Shown: positions 12,024 through 21,219, counted from the first letter of the stretch. The stretch is 64,000 nt of DNA from an uncultured Neomegalonema sp. (GCA_937990185.1 CALKBI010000005.1:53730-117729), one strand, 5' to 3'. The notes: generated by a model from the sequence alone, not told the origin. Numbers and translations: made by a program.

Positions 12024-13121
12024 TCACGCAGGCTCCGCCACGGACCCAGCTTCACCTTCCTTTACGACAAAGCGTTGAGCGCTGGACCCCAATGCCTCGA
12101 ACAGCGCCCATTCAGTGCCGGTCATCCATGCTTGCGCGCCAAGTGTTTCAATCTCGGCGAATAACAACGCGCGGCGGTCGGCATCGAAATGCGCGGCAAT
12201 CTCATCAAGTAACAAGATCGGCGGTGCGCCGGTTTGAGCTGTCAAAGCGCGGGCATTGGCGAGAATAAGACTAACCAGGAGGGCCTTTTGTTCGCCGGTG
12301 GAACAAGCAGAAGCAGGTGTATCCTTAGCCGCATACCGAACAGCAAGGTCGCTGCGATGGGGGCCAAACAAGGTGCGCCCCGCCAAACCATCGCGCGGAC
12401 GGGAATCGAACAAGCGGGCGCGATAGGTTTCCGCATCGGGGGACTCTTCCTCGAACTCTCCTTCCAGCACGGCGTCGGCGCGGGGAAAAGCGCTTTCCTC
12501 GTCTTGGGCGGCCAATAATCCGGCGAGCGCTGTGCGGCGGCCTGCGGCCATCCCCAATCCAGCCTCAACAAGCTGTGCCTCAAGCGCGCTCATCCAGCGG
12601 GGATCGGAAATGCCATCTTTCAACAGCCGGTTCCTATCGCGCATCGCTTTTTCATAGCGCGAGGCATGTTCAGCGTGTTCGGGCGCAAAGCTGAGGGCGA
12701 TACGATCCAGAAAACGGCGGCGCTCTGCCGGACCTTCGACAAAAACACGATCCAGCGCGGGGGTGAGCCACAAAATACGGGCGATACGGCCCAATGACAG
12801 CACCGAGACGGTCTTCTCATCGCGTTTTGCCATGCGGCGTTGCTCCGGCTCGGCCCCTGTCCAAAGAAGTGTCGGATCGGTTGGGGTGTCGAGTGTGGCG
12901 GTGACGGACCAGCCTACGCCTGCTTGCGTCCGCGCAAAATCTGTCGGCTGCGCACGTCGTAACCCTCTACCGGGTGCGAGCAGTGAAACCGCCTCAAGGA
13001 TATTGGTCTTCCCCGCCCCGTTCGGACCGGCAAGCGCAATGACATTCGCACCAACATCAAGGTCAGCGCGCGCATAAGAGCGAAAGGCAATCAGCCGGAG
13101 GGTTCGCAGAGCTAGGGTCAC
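12024..13121 (-). CDS. recF: DNA replication and repair protein RecF
   Basis: 365 residues, SMC-like ATPase. Walker A is GPNGAGKTNILEAVS (about residues 32-46), preceded by the RLIAFRSYARADLDV start typical of RecF. The signature region is STGEQKALLVSLILANA, and Walker B is ILLLDEIAAHFDADRR. RecF with RecO and RecR loads RecA at gaps in DNA. recR is present elsewhere in the window (19428). RecF is encoded between ubiG and the acyl-CoA ligase, downstream of dnaN. Confidence 0.96.
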   Translation of the reverse strand: MTLALRTLRLIAFRSYARADLDVGANVIALAGPNGAGKTNILEAVSLLAPGRGLRRAQPTDFARTQAGVGWSVTATLDTPTDPTLLWTGAEPEQRRMAKRDEKTVSVLSLGRIARILWLTPALDRVFVEGPAERRRFLDRIALSFAPEHAEHASRYEKAMRDRNRLLKDGISDPRWMSALEAQLVEAGLGMAAGRRTALAGLLAAQDEESAFPRADAVLEGEFEEESPDAETYRARLFDSRPRDGLAGRTLFGPHRSDLAVRYAAKDTPASACSTGEQKALLVSLILANARALTAQTGAPPILLLDEIAAHFDADRRALLFAEIETLGAQAWMTGTEWALFEALGSSAQRFVVKEGEAGSVAEPA

Positions 13122-13197
13122 GCGGATGTTCTACGCGAGGCGAGCCGAGGTGGAAAGAAAGGGTTTATCCCTCAGCGTTTTACAAATCTCAGGCGAT

Positions 13198-13974
13198 CTA
13201 ACGCTTGTAAAACTGCAAGTAATTCACGCTCATATTTTGCGATGTCGACCATTTGCGAGTCAGTGGATTGAAATCAACGCCGCAATGATCCGCAACACGA
13301 TACCCTTGCGGCAACAGCACATCGTCCAATTCGCTCGGTTTGACGAATTTGCTCCAGCTATGCGTGCCTTTTGGCAGCCATCGCATGATGTATTCCGCCC
13401 CGACAATCGCTTTGACAAAAGACGTCGGGGTCCGGTTCAGCGTTCCTATGACCATGACACCGCCCGGTTTGACGAATTTGCTCAGGATATCGAGAAAGAC
13501 GCCCGCATCGGCAACATGCTCGACGACCTCCAGCGACATGACAATATCGAATTCCTGCCCGGACTCGGCGATATCTTCGGGTAAGGCATGGCGGTAGTCG
13601 ATTTGCAAACCCGAACTCTCAGCGTGCTTTTTTGCGATCAGGATATTTTGTTCGGAGGCATCAATGGCGGTCACGGTTGCGCCAAGCCGCGCCATCGGCT
13701 CGCTTACAATGCCAGCGCCGCATCCGACATCCAGCAAAGACAGCCCCGCAAGCGGGTGGTCCGCATTGGCATCCCTTTCCATCAGCAAAGGTAGAGACTC
13801 GGACAATTTCCCGATGCGCGCGGCATTAAACGCATGGACAACTTTAAACGCGCCGCCCGGTTTCCACCACTCATCTGCAAGTTTGTTGAAACGCGAGATT
13901 TCTTCGGGATCGACCGTGCTGGTTTCCAAACTGCCCTTCGAGAAGGCAGCACGTTTTTTATCTTTATAAATCAT
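13198..13974 (-). CDS. ubiG: Bifunctional ubiquinone O-methyltransferase UbiG
   Basis: 258 residues. SAM-binding motif I is LLDVGCGAGIVSEPMARLGA (about residues 75-95). The N-terminal DPEEISRFNKLADEWWKPGGAFKVVHAFN block is diagnostic for UbiG/Coq3, and post-motif MSLEVVEHVAD and PGGVMVIGTLNRTP are present. UbiG methylates the two hydroxyls of ubiquinone precursors and implies an aerobic, ubiquinone-based respiratory chain. It lies between dnaN and recF, which is unusual for a quinone gene. A GAGG-containing ribosome site precedes the ATG. Confidence 0.95.
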   Translation of the reverse strand: MIYKDKKRAAFSKGSLETSTVDPEEISRFNKLADEWWKPGGAFKVVHAFNAARIGKLSESLPLLMERDANADHPLAGLSLLDVGCGAGIVSEPMARLGATVTAIDASEQNILIAKKHAESSGLQIDYRHALPEDIAESGQEFDIVMSLEVVEHVADAGVFLDILSKFVKPGGVMVIGTLNRTPTSFVKAIVGAEYIMRWLPKGTHSWSKFVKPSELDDVLLPQGYRVADHCGVDFNPLTRKWSTSQNMSVNYLQFYKR

Positions 13975-14077
13975 CGCTCGCCTCAGCCGATATGCGCTGA
14001 TCGTTGATATGGTCTATACGCACTCTTTTCCAAGCACGGCACAGACCTGCACGATCATGTCGATGGAGAAGCAACCG

Positions 14078-15184
14078 CTAAACACGCATGGGCATGACGA
14101 CATAGATCACATTGTCATCGCCAGCTTCCCGAACCAGTGTCGGCGCTGCGCTGTCGGCAAACTCGAAGAGAGCATTTTCGCGTTCGATTTGGCCTGCAAT
14201 CTCAGTCAGGTACTTGGCGTTAAAGCCGATTGCCATTGGTTCCGCCGCATAAGCAACAACCATTTCTTCATCAGCCGTGCCGCTTTCCGGTGAATTGACC
14301 GAGAGCGTCAGTTTATCCTCATCCATTTCCAGCTTTACGGCCCGGGATTTTTCGGAACTGACCGTCGCAACGCGATCAACGGCAGAGGCAAACATTTTTG
14401 CATCCACGGTCAGAACCTTGTCATTTCCGACCGGAATAACCCGCGTGTAGTCAGGGAACTGACCGTCAATCACTTTGGAGGTTAGCACCGTGCGACCACA
14501 GGAAATCCTGATTTTCGCTTCTGAAACGGCAACTTGAGCCACCGCGTCGGCATCTTCGAGCAGCTTGCCAAGCTCGGCCACCGTCTTGCGCGGCACGATC
14601 ACGCCGGGGGCTTCGGCTGCACCATTCGGCAAGGGCATATCTACCCGTGCCAGCCTGTGACCGTCCGTTGCCACCGCGCGCAGCTTGTCATCAATCACAT
14701 GGAGATAGACGCCGTTAAGATAATAGCGCGTTTCCTCGGTTGAGATCGCGAAACGGGTTTTCTCGAACAGGCGGTTTAGCTCTCCGGCGGTCATCTCGAA
14801 ATGATGGCCATATTCCGAAGACGCCATGACCGGATAATCCGACGAAGGCAGCGTCGCGAGGGCAAAGCGGGAGCGCCCTGAACTCACCGTCAACCGCCCG
14901 TCTTCGACATTGAGCGACAGGGAAACTTCAGACCCGTCGGGCAATTTACGCACAATTTCATAAAGCGTCTGGGCGGGCGCGGTGACTGCACCACTGCTCT
15001 CGACCTTGGCATCCATCGTCTCAACAGCTTCGATATCGAGATCAGTCGCAGTGAGCGAAAGACTGGCCCCGTCGGCCTTCAGCATCAAATTCGAGAGAAT
15101 CGGGATCGTATTGCGACGTTCGACAACGCTTTGAACATGACTAAGCGATTTCAACAACGCGGCGCGTTCTGCCGTTACTTTCAT
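14078..15184 (-). CDS. dnaN: DNA polymerase III sliding clamp (beta subunit)
   Basis: 368 residues, normal for DnaN. The N-terminus MKVTAERAALLKSLSHVQSVVERRNTIPILSNLMLKA is diagnostic. The three-domain clamp shows FAISTEETRYYLNGVYLH, ATDGHRLARVDMPLP, VIDGQFPDYTRVIP and the C-terminal VMPMRV. It encircles DNA and tethers Pol III and partners. GAGGGTGAG directly precedes the ATG. dnaA is not in the window; dnaN heads the minus-strand block leading to gyrB. Confidence 0.98.
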   Translation of the reverse strand: MKVTAERAALLKSLSHVQSVVERRNTIPILSNLMLKADGASLSLTATDLDIEAVETMDAKVESSGAVTAPAQTLYEIVRKLPDGSEVSLSLNVEDGRLTVSSGRSRFALATLPSSDYPVMASSEYGHHFEMTAGELNRLFEKTRFAISTEETRYYLNGVYLHVIDDKLRAVATDGHRLARVDMPLPNGAAEAPGVIVPRKTVAELGKLLEDADAVAQVAVSEAKIRISCGRTVLTSKVIDGQFPDYTRVIPVGNDKVLTVDAKMFASAVDRVATVSSEKSRAVKLEMDEDKLTLSVNSPESGTADEEMVVAYAAEPMAIGFNAKYLTEIAGQIERENALFEFADSAAPTLVREAGDDNVIYVVMPMRV

Positions 15185-15304
15185 CTCACCCTCGCGAATC
15201 GTCTTGGGGTGCAGAAGGTACAGATTTCAGCGCCGTGATGCGAGTACCCTCTGGAACTTTTGCGAAACAATGCGTATGAGGCGCGAAACCGCTAGGAAAT
15301 CAAG

Positions 15305-15769
15305 ATGATTGAGACTGATACCTCCACCCTGACGCAACTCGGCAAAGATGTCGTCGCACCGACGAATCCCGATGAAGCTGTGCTGGAGCGGGTCCCGAAC
15401 GGCAATGCGGGAACCGCCTATCTGGTGCGTTTCACCGCGCCGGAATTCACGTCGCTTTGCCCGATGACCGGCCAGCCAGACTTTGCGCATCTGGTGATTG
15501 ATTATGTGCCTAGCGAGTGGTTGGTGGAATCCAAGTCGCTCAAGCTGTTTCTAGGATCATTCCGCAATCACGGAGCCTTTCACGAGACGTGCTCGGTGGG
15601 TATCGCACAAAGGCTGGTGCGTGAGCTGGACCCGGTTTGGCTGCGGATCGGAGCTTATTGGTATCCGCGCGGCGGCATTCCGATTGATGTCTTCTGGCAA
15701 ACCGGCGAGCCACCGGCGGGGCTTTGGCTGCCCGATCAAGGTGTGCCGACCTATCGCGGGCGGGGGTAA
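15305..15769 (+). CDS. queF: NADPH-dependent preQ0 reductase QueF
   Basis: 154 residues, the short unimodular type. The catalytic Cys lies in [16 protein letters not shown] (about residue 57). The QueF motif [20 protein letters not shown] (about residues 78-97) binds NADPH, and the family end [12 protein letters not shown] is present. It reduces 7-cyano-7-deazaguanine to preQ1 for queuosine in tRNA. AGGAAATCAAG precedes the ATG. Its 3' end abuts a convergent queuosine-precursor transporter gene 4 bp away, a matching context. Confidence 0.96.
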   Translation: MIETDTSTLTQLGKDVVAPTNPDEAVLERVPNGNAGTAYLVRFTAPEFTSLCPMTGQPDFAHLVIDYVPSEWLVESKSLKLFLGSFRNHGAFHETCSVGIAQRLVRELDPVWLRIGAYWYPRGGIPIDVFWQTGEPPAGLWLPDQGVPTYRGRG

Positions 15770-15773
15770 AGCG

Positions 15774-16460
15774 TTACGCCGCGCGCAGGTTCCACGTGAC
15801 TGCGCGGAACGGGATCAGCATCATTAGGGTGATCGACAGCTTTACGAGCCAATCAGCCACGCCGAAATTCACCCACCCGCCAGGGAAAATGGCGTCTCCG
15901 GTTCCAGCAAAGGCCATCACCCAGAAAATCAGGCTGTCTATCGTTCCCGCCAGAACCGAGGAAATCAGAGGGGCTTTCCACCATGTTCCCTCGCGCAAGC
16001 GGTTAAATACCGAGACATCGAGCAACTGCGCCGCCAGAAATGCCGTCCCAGAGGCGACAGGAATTCGGCCCGCATCGAGCCAGAAATCTTTGCTCGACAA
16101 CAACTCCATGGCTGACACTGCCCCCATATCCGGCAGACTTTTCACGAACGAAATCGACCCGATCACTGAGAGAATAACGCCCAGAATAAAGCCGACAAAG
16201 ATCACACGCCGCGCGGAGACGGCTCCGTAAGCGCGGTTCATCAAATCAGTGACAAGAAACGAAATCGGATAAATCAGCGCTGCCCATTGAATGTGCCCGC
16301 TGAAATTCAGCCCTGTCAAAGCATCCATGTCGATGCCGAGGATTGTTTTTACCGGTGTGGTTACCAGATAATTGGATGCTGCAACAATGACAGCCATCGC
16401 CAAGATGCCTGCTAGAACTTGAGGGCTTGTCCAGCCGTATCGCGTCTGAGTATGCATCAT
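15774..16460 (-). CDS. Queuosine precursor transporter (YhhQ/VUT family)
   Basis: 228 residues with about six to seven hydrophobic helices. Family features: AASNYLVTTPVK, YPISFLVTDLMNRAYGAVSARRVIFVGF, and a C-terminal block with LDVSVFNRLR and the SSVLAGTIDSLIFW Asp. QPTR (YhhQ) members import preQ0 or preQ1, or other queuosine precursors. It is convergent with queF, so this organism can probably both reduce and salvage precursors. Two Met codons open the frame and the first was kept. Confidence 0.87.
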   Translation of the reverse strand: MMHTQTRYGWTSPQVLAGILAMAVIVAASNYLVTTPVKTILGIDMDALTGLNFSGHIQWAALIYPISFLVTDLMNRAYGAVSARRVIFVGFILGVILSVIGSISFVKSLPDMGAVSAMELLSSKDFWLDAGRIPVASGTAFLAAQLLDVSVFNRLREGTWWKAPLISSVLAGTIDSLIFWVMAFAGTGDAIFPGGWVNFGVADWLVKLSITLMMLIPFRAVTWNLRAA

Positions 16461-16523
16461 CTTACTATTCCGGTGTTAAGTGTGATCAGCGCGCTTATCA
16501 CCCAAGCGCGAAAGGAGCAAGTT

Positions 16524-16979
16524 ATGTCCGCAATTTCGGTAGGCTTCGAACACCCGACGAATCCAGATTTAACGGCCATGCACGACGCCCGCATAGCCTT
16601 TAGTTTCGAAGGCTATGACCCTGCAGATTGCTTCACGCCGCCCATATCCGCACTGGCAAATCCTGATATGCGGTTTCGGGTGGCACGCTTGGATGGCGCT
16701 GTTGTCGGCATGGCCGCACTTCGTATGGATGACGGATGGGGAGAGGTAAAAGCCGTTTTTGTCGACCCTGCGACGCGCGGCAAAGGGGTCGCAAGAGCTT
16801 TGATGGATAACCTTGAGACAACCGCACGGGAGGAAGGTCTAAGCACATTACGACTTGAGACCGGAAACCTGCATAAAGATGCACTGCAATTTTATCCCCG
16901 CTTAGGCTGGATTGAGATCCCCCGGTTCGATCCATACCCTGTCAACGAGACGAGCATTTTTTTCGAGAAGGTGCTGTAA
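16524..16979 (+). CDS. GNAT-family N-acetyltransferase
   Basis: 151 residues. The acetyl-CoA motif is VKAVFVDPATRGKGVARALMDNLE (about residues 75-98). The C-terminal LRLETGNLHKDALQFYPRLGWIEI is typical for small ElaA/PhnO-like acetyltransferases. The start at 16524 has AAGGAG 6 nt upstream and was chosen over upstream Met codons. Its stop shares one base with the ATG of the nuclease gene (TAATG), so the two are translationally coupled. Substrate unknown. Confidence 0.87.
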   Translation: MSAISVGFEHPTNPDLTAMHDARIAFSFEGYDPADCFTPPISALANPDMRFRVARLDGAVVGMAALRMDDGWGEVKAVFVDPATRGKGVARALMDNLETTAREEGLSTLRLETGNLHKDALQFYPRLGWIEIPRFDPYPVNETSIFFEKVL

Positions 16980-18067
16980 TGCGTTGGTCTTGGTTCCCTT
17001 TCCTTTTGTTTTTCACCGGATGTGATGACCTGCCAGATGCGAGCGCTGAACGCGCCGCTGATACCATCCGCATCGCAAGCTATAATACACATCTGGCTCG
17101 CGGTGAGGTTGGCAAGCTCATCACCGAGTTAAAAGACGGGTCCGCGCAGGTTGATGCCGTGGTCCGCGTGATTGCGCTGGCCAATCCTGACATCTTGCTG
17201 GTGAACGAGCTGGATTATGACAACGAACGTGAAGCGTTGAAATTATTTCAAGAGAGGCTTGCGGATGCTGGGGTTGAATACGCCTATAGCTTTGTTGCCC
17301 CCGTCAATACCGGCAAGCCAACAAAGCTGGATTTGACAGGCGACGGGAAAGATTATGGCCCTGAAAATGCCCAAGGGTGGGGTGTTTTTGAAGGTCAGTT
17401 CGGGATGGCGATCCTGTCCCGCTTGCCTATCCTCAGCGATGATACCCGCACGTTTTCGGGCGTTCGATGGAGTGAGATGCCGGATAACCTCTATCCGCTC
17501 GATTATTACCCGGAAGAAGCGCTGGAAGTCCTGCGGCTGTCCTCCAAAAGCCATTGGGATGTTCCGATCAAAGCGGGCGATACGACAATTCATCTTCTTG
17601 CCAGCCACCCCACCCCGCCGGTTTTCGATGGCGAGGAAGACCGGAACGGGCGCAGAAACCATGACGAAATCCGCTTTTGGGCCGATTACATCGACGGGGC
17701 CGATTGGATGCTGTCAGACCAAGGCACTGAGGGCGGGCTAGCCGATGATGCCAGCTTTGTCGTGATGGGTGATCTTAACAACGACCCGGAGAATGGCGAT
17801 GGTCGCCACGAGGCGATTAAAAAGCTGATCAATCACCCCCGCATAGAAGATACAGCCCCGAAGGGAGCAGCGGAGACTGCTACGGCTGATTTCGATGAGG
17901 TTGGGCAGCTGCGCGTCGATTACGTGCTGCCCTCGAAAGATTTGCAAACCGTTACCTCCGGCGTCCTCTGGCCGAAAGAAGGCGATCCAATGCGCGAAGT
18001 TGTACACAGCGCCTCGGACCATCGTCTGGTGTGGCTGGATATAAAATTGCCGGGATCGGAAAAATAA
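16979..18067 (+). CDS. Lipoprotein of the endonuclease/exonuclease/phosphatase family
   Basis: 362 residues. The N-terminus has a short hydrophobic stretch ending in a lipobox (LLFFTGC, Cys at about 15), so it is probably membrane-anchored outside the cytoplasm. The EEP fold is visible: IRIASYNTHLA, NPDILLVNELDYD with the catalytic Glu, FGMAILSRLPI, HLLASHPTPP, VVMGDLNNDPENGDG and the C-terminal HSASDHRLVWLDI. It is likely a Mg-dependent phosphodiesterase acting on extracellular nucleic acid or phosphoesters. It is coupled to the upstream acetyltransferase by a TAATG overlap. Confidence 0.86.
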   Translation: MRWSWFPFLLFFTGCDDLPDASAERAADTIRIASYNTHLARGEVGKLITELKDGSAQVDAVVRVIALANPDILLVNELDYDNEREALKLFQERLADAGVEYAYSFVAPVNTGKPTKLDLTGDGKDYGPENAQGWGVFEGQFGMAILSRLPILSDDTRTFSGVRWSEMPDNLYPLDYYPEEALEVLRLSSKSHWDVPIKAGDTTIHLLASHPTPPVFDGEEDRNGRRNHDEIRFWADYIDGADWMLSDQGTEGGLADDASFVVMGDLNNDPENGDGRHEAIKKLINHPRIEDTAPKGAAETATADFDEVGQLRVDYVLPSKDLQTVTSGVLWPKEGDPMREVVHSASDHRLVWLDIKLPGSEK

Positions 18068-18513
18068 CTCTTACTTGGCACGAAAATCGCTTAAGCTACC
18101 ATCATGGAGAATGTCGAAGACCTCCCCCCGGCCTTTGACGACCATATCCGCTCTGCCGCTTCTGACGTAACAAGATCGTTCAGAAGCGGCAGGCGGCCAA
18201 TTATCAGTAAGAACTACGACACGATCAGATTTAAGCCCTGCTTGCGGCCGCATTGCGGCGTGTTGAGATAGCCTTCAAGCATCAAGGCCGATTTCTCTCG
18301 TATCTTGGTATGAAAGTGGTCCGGGAATTTAGACTTATGATGGGGGGCGACCTTCAGTCCACCCAAAATCCCGAACCAATCAGGGGGATAGCAACCATCA
18401 TGCCGTGGGATCATAGGAACAATTTTACATATATCTCCGCATACGGATCAACCAACTGGCATACAACTGGAAACGGATTTCCGATGGATGTTTGGACGTA
18501 GGAGATTCCGTAA
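18068..18513. other. Non-coding stretch with a perfect 13-bp inverted repeat
   Basis: About 450 bp with no convincing gene. Short open frames at 18253-18501 (plus) and 18214-18414 (minus) have neither ribosome sites nor recognisable products. The notable element is the inverted repeat at 18153-18192. Confidence 0.4.
18153..18192. repeat. Perfect 13-bp inverted repeat, 14-nt spacer
   Basis: CTGCCGCTTCTGA (18153-18165) and its exact complement (18180-18192) around a 14-nt spacer. No T-run follows on either strand, which argues against a simple terminator. It may be an operator, an RNA hairpin or the remains of a mobile element. Confidence 0.7.
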
Positions 18514-18813
18514 ATGCCATTGGAAGATTTTTCTCATGAAGAGATCGTTGAATATGCGACCACCCTCTACGGCAATGACTGGCGCACTTTGCTTGCGCAA
18601 AATTTGGGCCTAACGCGGAAACAGCTGGTTCTAACGCTGGCATCGGGTGATCCAATGCCCGAAAGTATCACGATTCCTTTCTTGTCTCTCATCGAAGAGC
18701 ATTTGCGGAAGCAGGAAGAAACAACCCGCGAAATCAAGAAACGCATTATGGCCATTCGTACCGCCAAACACGGAATCAAACAATCTAAAGAAGAGCGCAG
18801 AACTGCTTCGTGA
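18514..18813 (+). CDS. Small HTH-like hypothetical protein
   Basis: 99 residues, not matched to a named family. AGGAG lies 9 nt upstream of the ATG. The N-terminal half, IVEYATTLYGNDWRTLLAQNL then GLTRKQLVLTLASGDPMP (about residues 11-49), follows the pattern of small phage-type helix-turn-helix proteins (LYG..W...LA..LG......V..W..G..P). The second half is a charged helix, possibly a coiled coil (HLRKQEETTREIKKRIMAIR). It is probably a small DNA-binding protein. It is flanked by perfect inverted repeats at 18153-18192 and 18853-18895. Confidence 0.62.
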   Translation: MPLEDFSHEEIVEYATTLYGNDWRTLLAQNLGLTRKQLVLTLASGDPMPESITIPFLSLIEEHLRKQEETTREIKKRIMAIRTAKHGIKQSKEERRTAS

Positions 18814-18852
18814 ATGGACTGAAGCAGCAATCCACCAAGCATCATGATGGCT

Positions 18853-18895
18853 AAATTCAATATTGAGTCTGAATTTGCGACTCAATATTGAATTT
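18853..18895. repeat. Perfect 17-bp inverted repeat, 9-nt loop
   Basis: AAATTCAATATTGAGTC (18853-18869) pairs exactly with 18879-18895. The stem is A+T-rich and ends in TTT, 40 bp beyond the stop of the small HTH-like gene. It may act as that gene's terminator or as a protein-binding palindrome; each arm also contains CAATATTG, itself a palindrome. Confidence 0.75.
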
Positions 18896-19089
18896 CAACA
18901 CGAGAACCTCAGACTCATAGAATGCCGAGCATTCATTCACTGACGCAATCACATGTGTCATAGCCATGAAAAGCAGCAAGTATTGGTTGCAAAAAGCGGC
19001 ATTCTCAACGCTTTCACCGCGCCACATGGACGATGACGCATTATCTAACTAAATACGAAAACGTAGCTGAGTTTCTGTAAAAGAAACTC

Positions 19090-19165
19090 TGGCTGGGGCG
19101 GCAGGATTCGAACCTGCGCTCTTTGGTACCAAAAACCACTGCTTTACCAGCTAAGCTACGCCCCA
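19090..19165 (-). tRNA. tRNA-Gln (anticodon TTG)
   Basis: A 76-nt cloverleaf read from 19165 down to 19090, with encoded CCA (19092-19090). Acceptor stem TGGGGCG/CGCCCCA, discriminator G, anticodon loop TTTTGGT giving TTG, and T-arm GCAGG-TTCGAAT-CCTGC. The anticodon stem is GTGGT/ACCAA, so its base pair 27-43 is a G-A mismatch. All other stems pair fully. Confidence 0.95.
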
Positions 19166-19427
19166 ACAGAGACCGGGACATTAGCGACCTGTGTCGTACG
19201 TTTCAAGCGGTAGAATAAAGATTTACGAAGTAATCTGCGTTTTATTTCCAACGCCGCATTAAACATGAACAAACCAAGATTAAAGAGCCGCTTTAACGTG
19301 TAGCAGCATTGCATTATATCCCGTTTGAGCGCTGTGCATCAGGCCGAGGTGATTTACGCATCGCGATAAGATAGGCTCACCGCAAAAGCAGACGTATGCT
19401 TCGCCTTCATAACGAGAGTTATTGCAC

Positions 19428-20033
19428 GTGAATTCTAATCAAACCGGCGATGAGATACAGCGATTGATCGATTTGTTGGCCAAGCTGCCCGGCCTCGGAC
19501 CACGATCCGGCAGGCGCGCGGCGCTGCATCTCATCAAAAAGCGCGATTTGTTGTTGGAGCCTCTGGCCCGTGCCATGGCTGAGGTCGCAGACAAAGTAAC
19601 CGAATGTGCAGTCTGCGGTGCGGTTGATACGCGCGATCCTTGCTCCATCTGCTGTGATCCGGAGCGCAAAGCCGATGCGATTTGTGTTGTAGAAGAAGCC
19701 GGAGATTTGTGGGCGCTGGAACGCACCGGAGCCTTCAAAGGCCGTTATCATGTCCTCGGCGGGGTTTTATCAGCATTGGATGGCGTGGGACCGGAAGATC
19801 TGCGTATCCCTGAGCTGGCCCAGCGCGCCAGCGATCCGGCAATAACAGAAATCGTATTGGCATTGAATGCCACAGTCGATGGTCAAACCACCGCTTATTA
19901 CATCGCCGATGCCCTGGAAGGGTGCAATGTATCCGTATCCGGCCTTGCACAAGGTGTCCCCGTTGGGGGCGAACTTGACTATCTCGACGACGGGACGATC
20001 TCGGCTGCCTTCAGACAGCGCAAGACTTTTTGA
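19428..20033 (+). CDS. recR: Recombination mediator RecR
   Basis: About 201 residues. The helix-hairpin-helix is [24 protein letters not shown]. The C4 zinc motif is [17 protein letters not shown] (about residues 57-73). The TOPRIM domain is [28 protein letters not shown]. It acts with RecF/RecO in RecA loading. GTG at 19428 was chosen because GAGAG lies 9 nt upstream; TTG at 19422 is also in frame but only 3 nt from it. recR usually follows dnaX-ybaB; here it stands alone beyond a tRNA gene. Confidence 0.95.
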   Translation: MNSNQTGDEIQRLIDLLAKLPGLGPRSGRRAALHLIKKRDLLLEPLARAMAEVADKVTECAVCGAVDTRDPCSICCDPERKADAICVVEEAGDLWALERTGAFKGRYHVLGGVLSALDGVGPEDLRIPELAQRASDPAITEIVLALNATVDGQTTAYYIADALEGCNVSVSGLAQGVPVGGELDYLDDGTISAAFRQRKTF

Positions 20034-20164
20034 CCTTGTAATGCATGATGTGCATGCTCCGCTTCCGTAACAAATGCGAGTATGCATATTCCGCGATTTT
20101 ATGTCGCGACAAGGTGATTGCCTCCGCCACATCGCCGCCATGATCCGGCGTATCCCGTTGCACT

Positions 20165-21190
20165 ATGAAAGCATACTTGACCGCCGCGCTTCTTCTTTTG
20201 CCTGTATCCGCACAGGCACAAGAGGGGCTTTTCCAAAAGCAATTGACGCTCAGTGCCGCCGAAGCCGCGTTACGAACACCGCCGCCCTCTGACCCTGCCG
20301 CATTAATTGAGACGTTGCGGTTTCAAGTCGTCGAAGCGAGCAATCTGGAACGGGCGCGGGTTGGCTTGCCGCCCCTCACATCCGATCCTGTTTTAGATCA
20401 GGCCGCCGCCCGGTATTCGCGGAAAATGCGGGACTTGATGTTCTTTGATCATGTTGCCCCTGACGGCGAAACATTCGAACAGCGCCTCCCCCCTGATGAA
20501 AAATGGCGTTTTCAGGCATTGGGTGAAAACCTTTGGAGCGGTCAAGGCGCACTCGATTGGCAGTCCACTTATATCTCTACCCAAGCGGCGGCGAATTGGG
20601 TCGAAAGCCCCGGCCATCGGGAGAACCTCTTTAATCCTGAGTACACGCTCGCTGGAGTAGGAACCGCGGTTCGCGGAGATGTCATTTATATTACAATGCT
20701 CTACGGAACACCGACCGCCGATCCGCAAACAGCAATCCTGCAACGTGATTTCGGTGACCCGCCGTCTGATTTAACAGGCTTCATTGCTTCGCTTGAGCAA
20801 AATCTGACCGTAGCATTAAACACTGAGCGCGCGCGGTTGGGATTGCCTCCCCTTCGCTCTGAACCGCTGTTGGCTCAAACATCAAGAACCCATGCACAGA
20901 CCGCATTATATTCTGGCACTGCATCCGCTGGCGTGCTCGATGATGTGTTCAGGCGTGACCCTTCACGAACAGGCCGCTTGGCCGCCGGCTTCTGGAAAGG
21001 GTCCGGCGCTCTGATCTGGCAAGCGGAGAAAGTCGCGATGGATGTGATTGAACGATGGCTAAAGGGGCAAACCGGCTTAGACGCGCTCGATCCCGGATTT
21101 GGTGAAGTTGGTTTCGGCATTGCCAGTGACGGCAGCAGCTTGCAGGTCACAGTGGTGTTCGGTGAAGCCCATCGGACGACATTTAACTAG
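20165..21190 (+). CDS. Secreted protein with two CAP (SCP/PR1) domains
   Basis: 341 residues. The signal peptide ends AQA (about residue 18). The first CAP domain (about residues 50-185) has N.ERARVGLPPL, the SRKMRDLMFFDHVAPDGETFEQR block, GENLWSG and NWVESPGHRENLFNPEYTLAGVG. The second (about residues 205-340) repeats NTERARLGLPPLRSEPLL and ends EVGFGIASDGSSLQVTVVFG but lacks the SPGHR block and the FDH histidine. This suggests a duplicated and diverged non-catalytic half. CAP proteins are extracytoplasmic; bacterial roles are mostly unknown. Confidence 0.85.
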   Translation: MKAYLTAALLLLPVSAQAQEGLFQKQLTLSAAEAALRTPPPSDPAALIETLRFQVVEASNLERARVGLPPLTSDPVLDQAAARYSRKMRDLMFFDHVAPDGETFEQRLPPDEKWRFQALGENLWSGQGALDWQSTYISTQAAANWVESPGHRENLFNPEYTLAGVGTAVRGDVIYITMLYGTPTADPQTAILQRDFGDPPSDLTGFIASLEQNLTVALNTERARLGLPPLRSEPLLAQTSRTHAQTALYSGTASAGVLDDVFRRDPSRTGRLAAGFWKGSGALIWQAEKVAMDVIERWLKGQTGLDALDPGFGEVGFGIASDGSSLQVTVVFGEAHRTTFN

Positions 21191-21219
21191 AGTCGCCGAA
21201 TGCCGGATTCGTGCAGCTG

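Noticed and set aside
18253..18501. Open frame of 82 codons before the small HTH-like gene
   Set aside because: No Shine-Dalgarno, no domain, and its reading is no better than frames on the other strand. It could be a decayed gene but cannot be supported.
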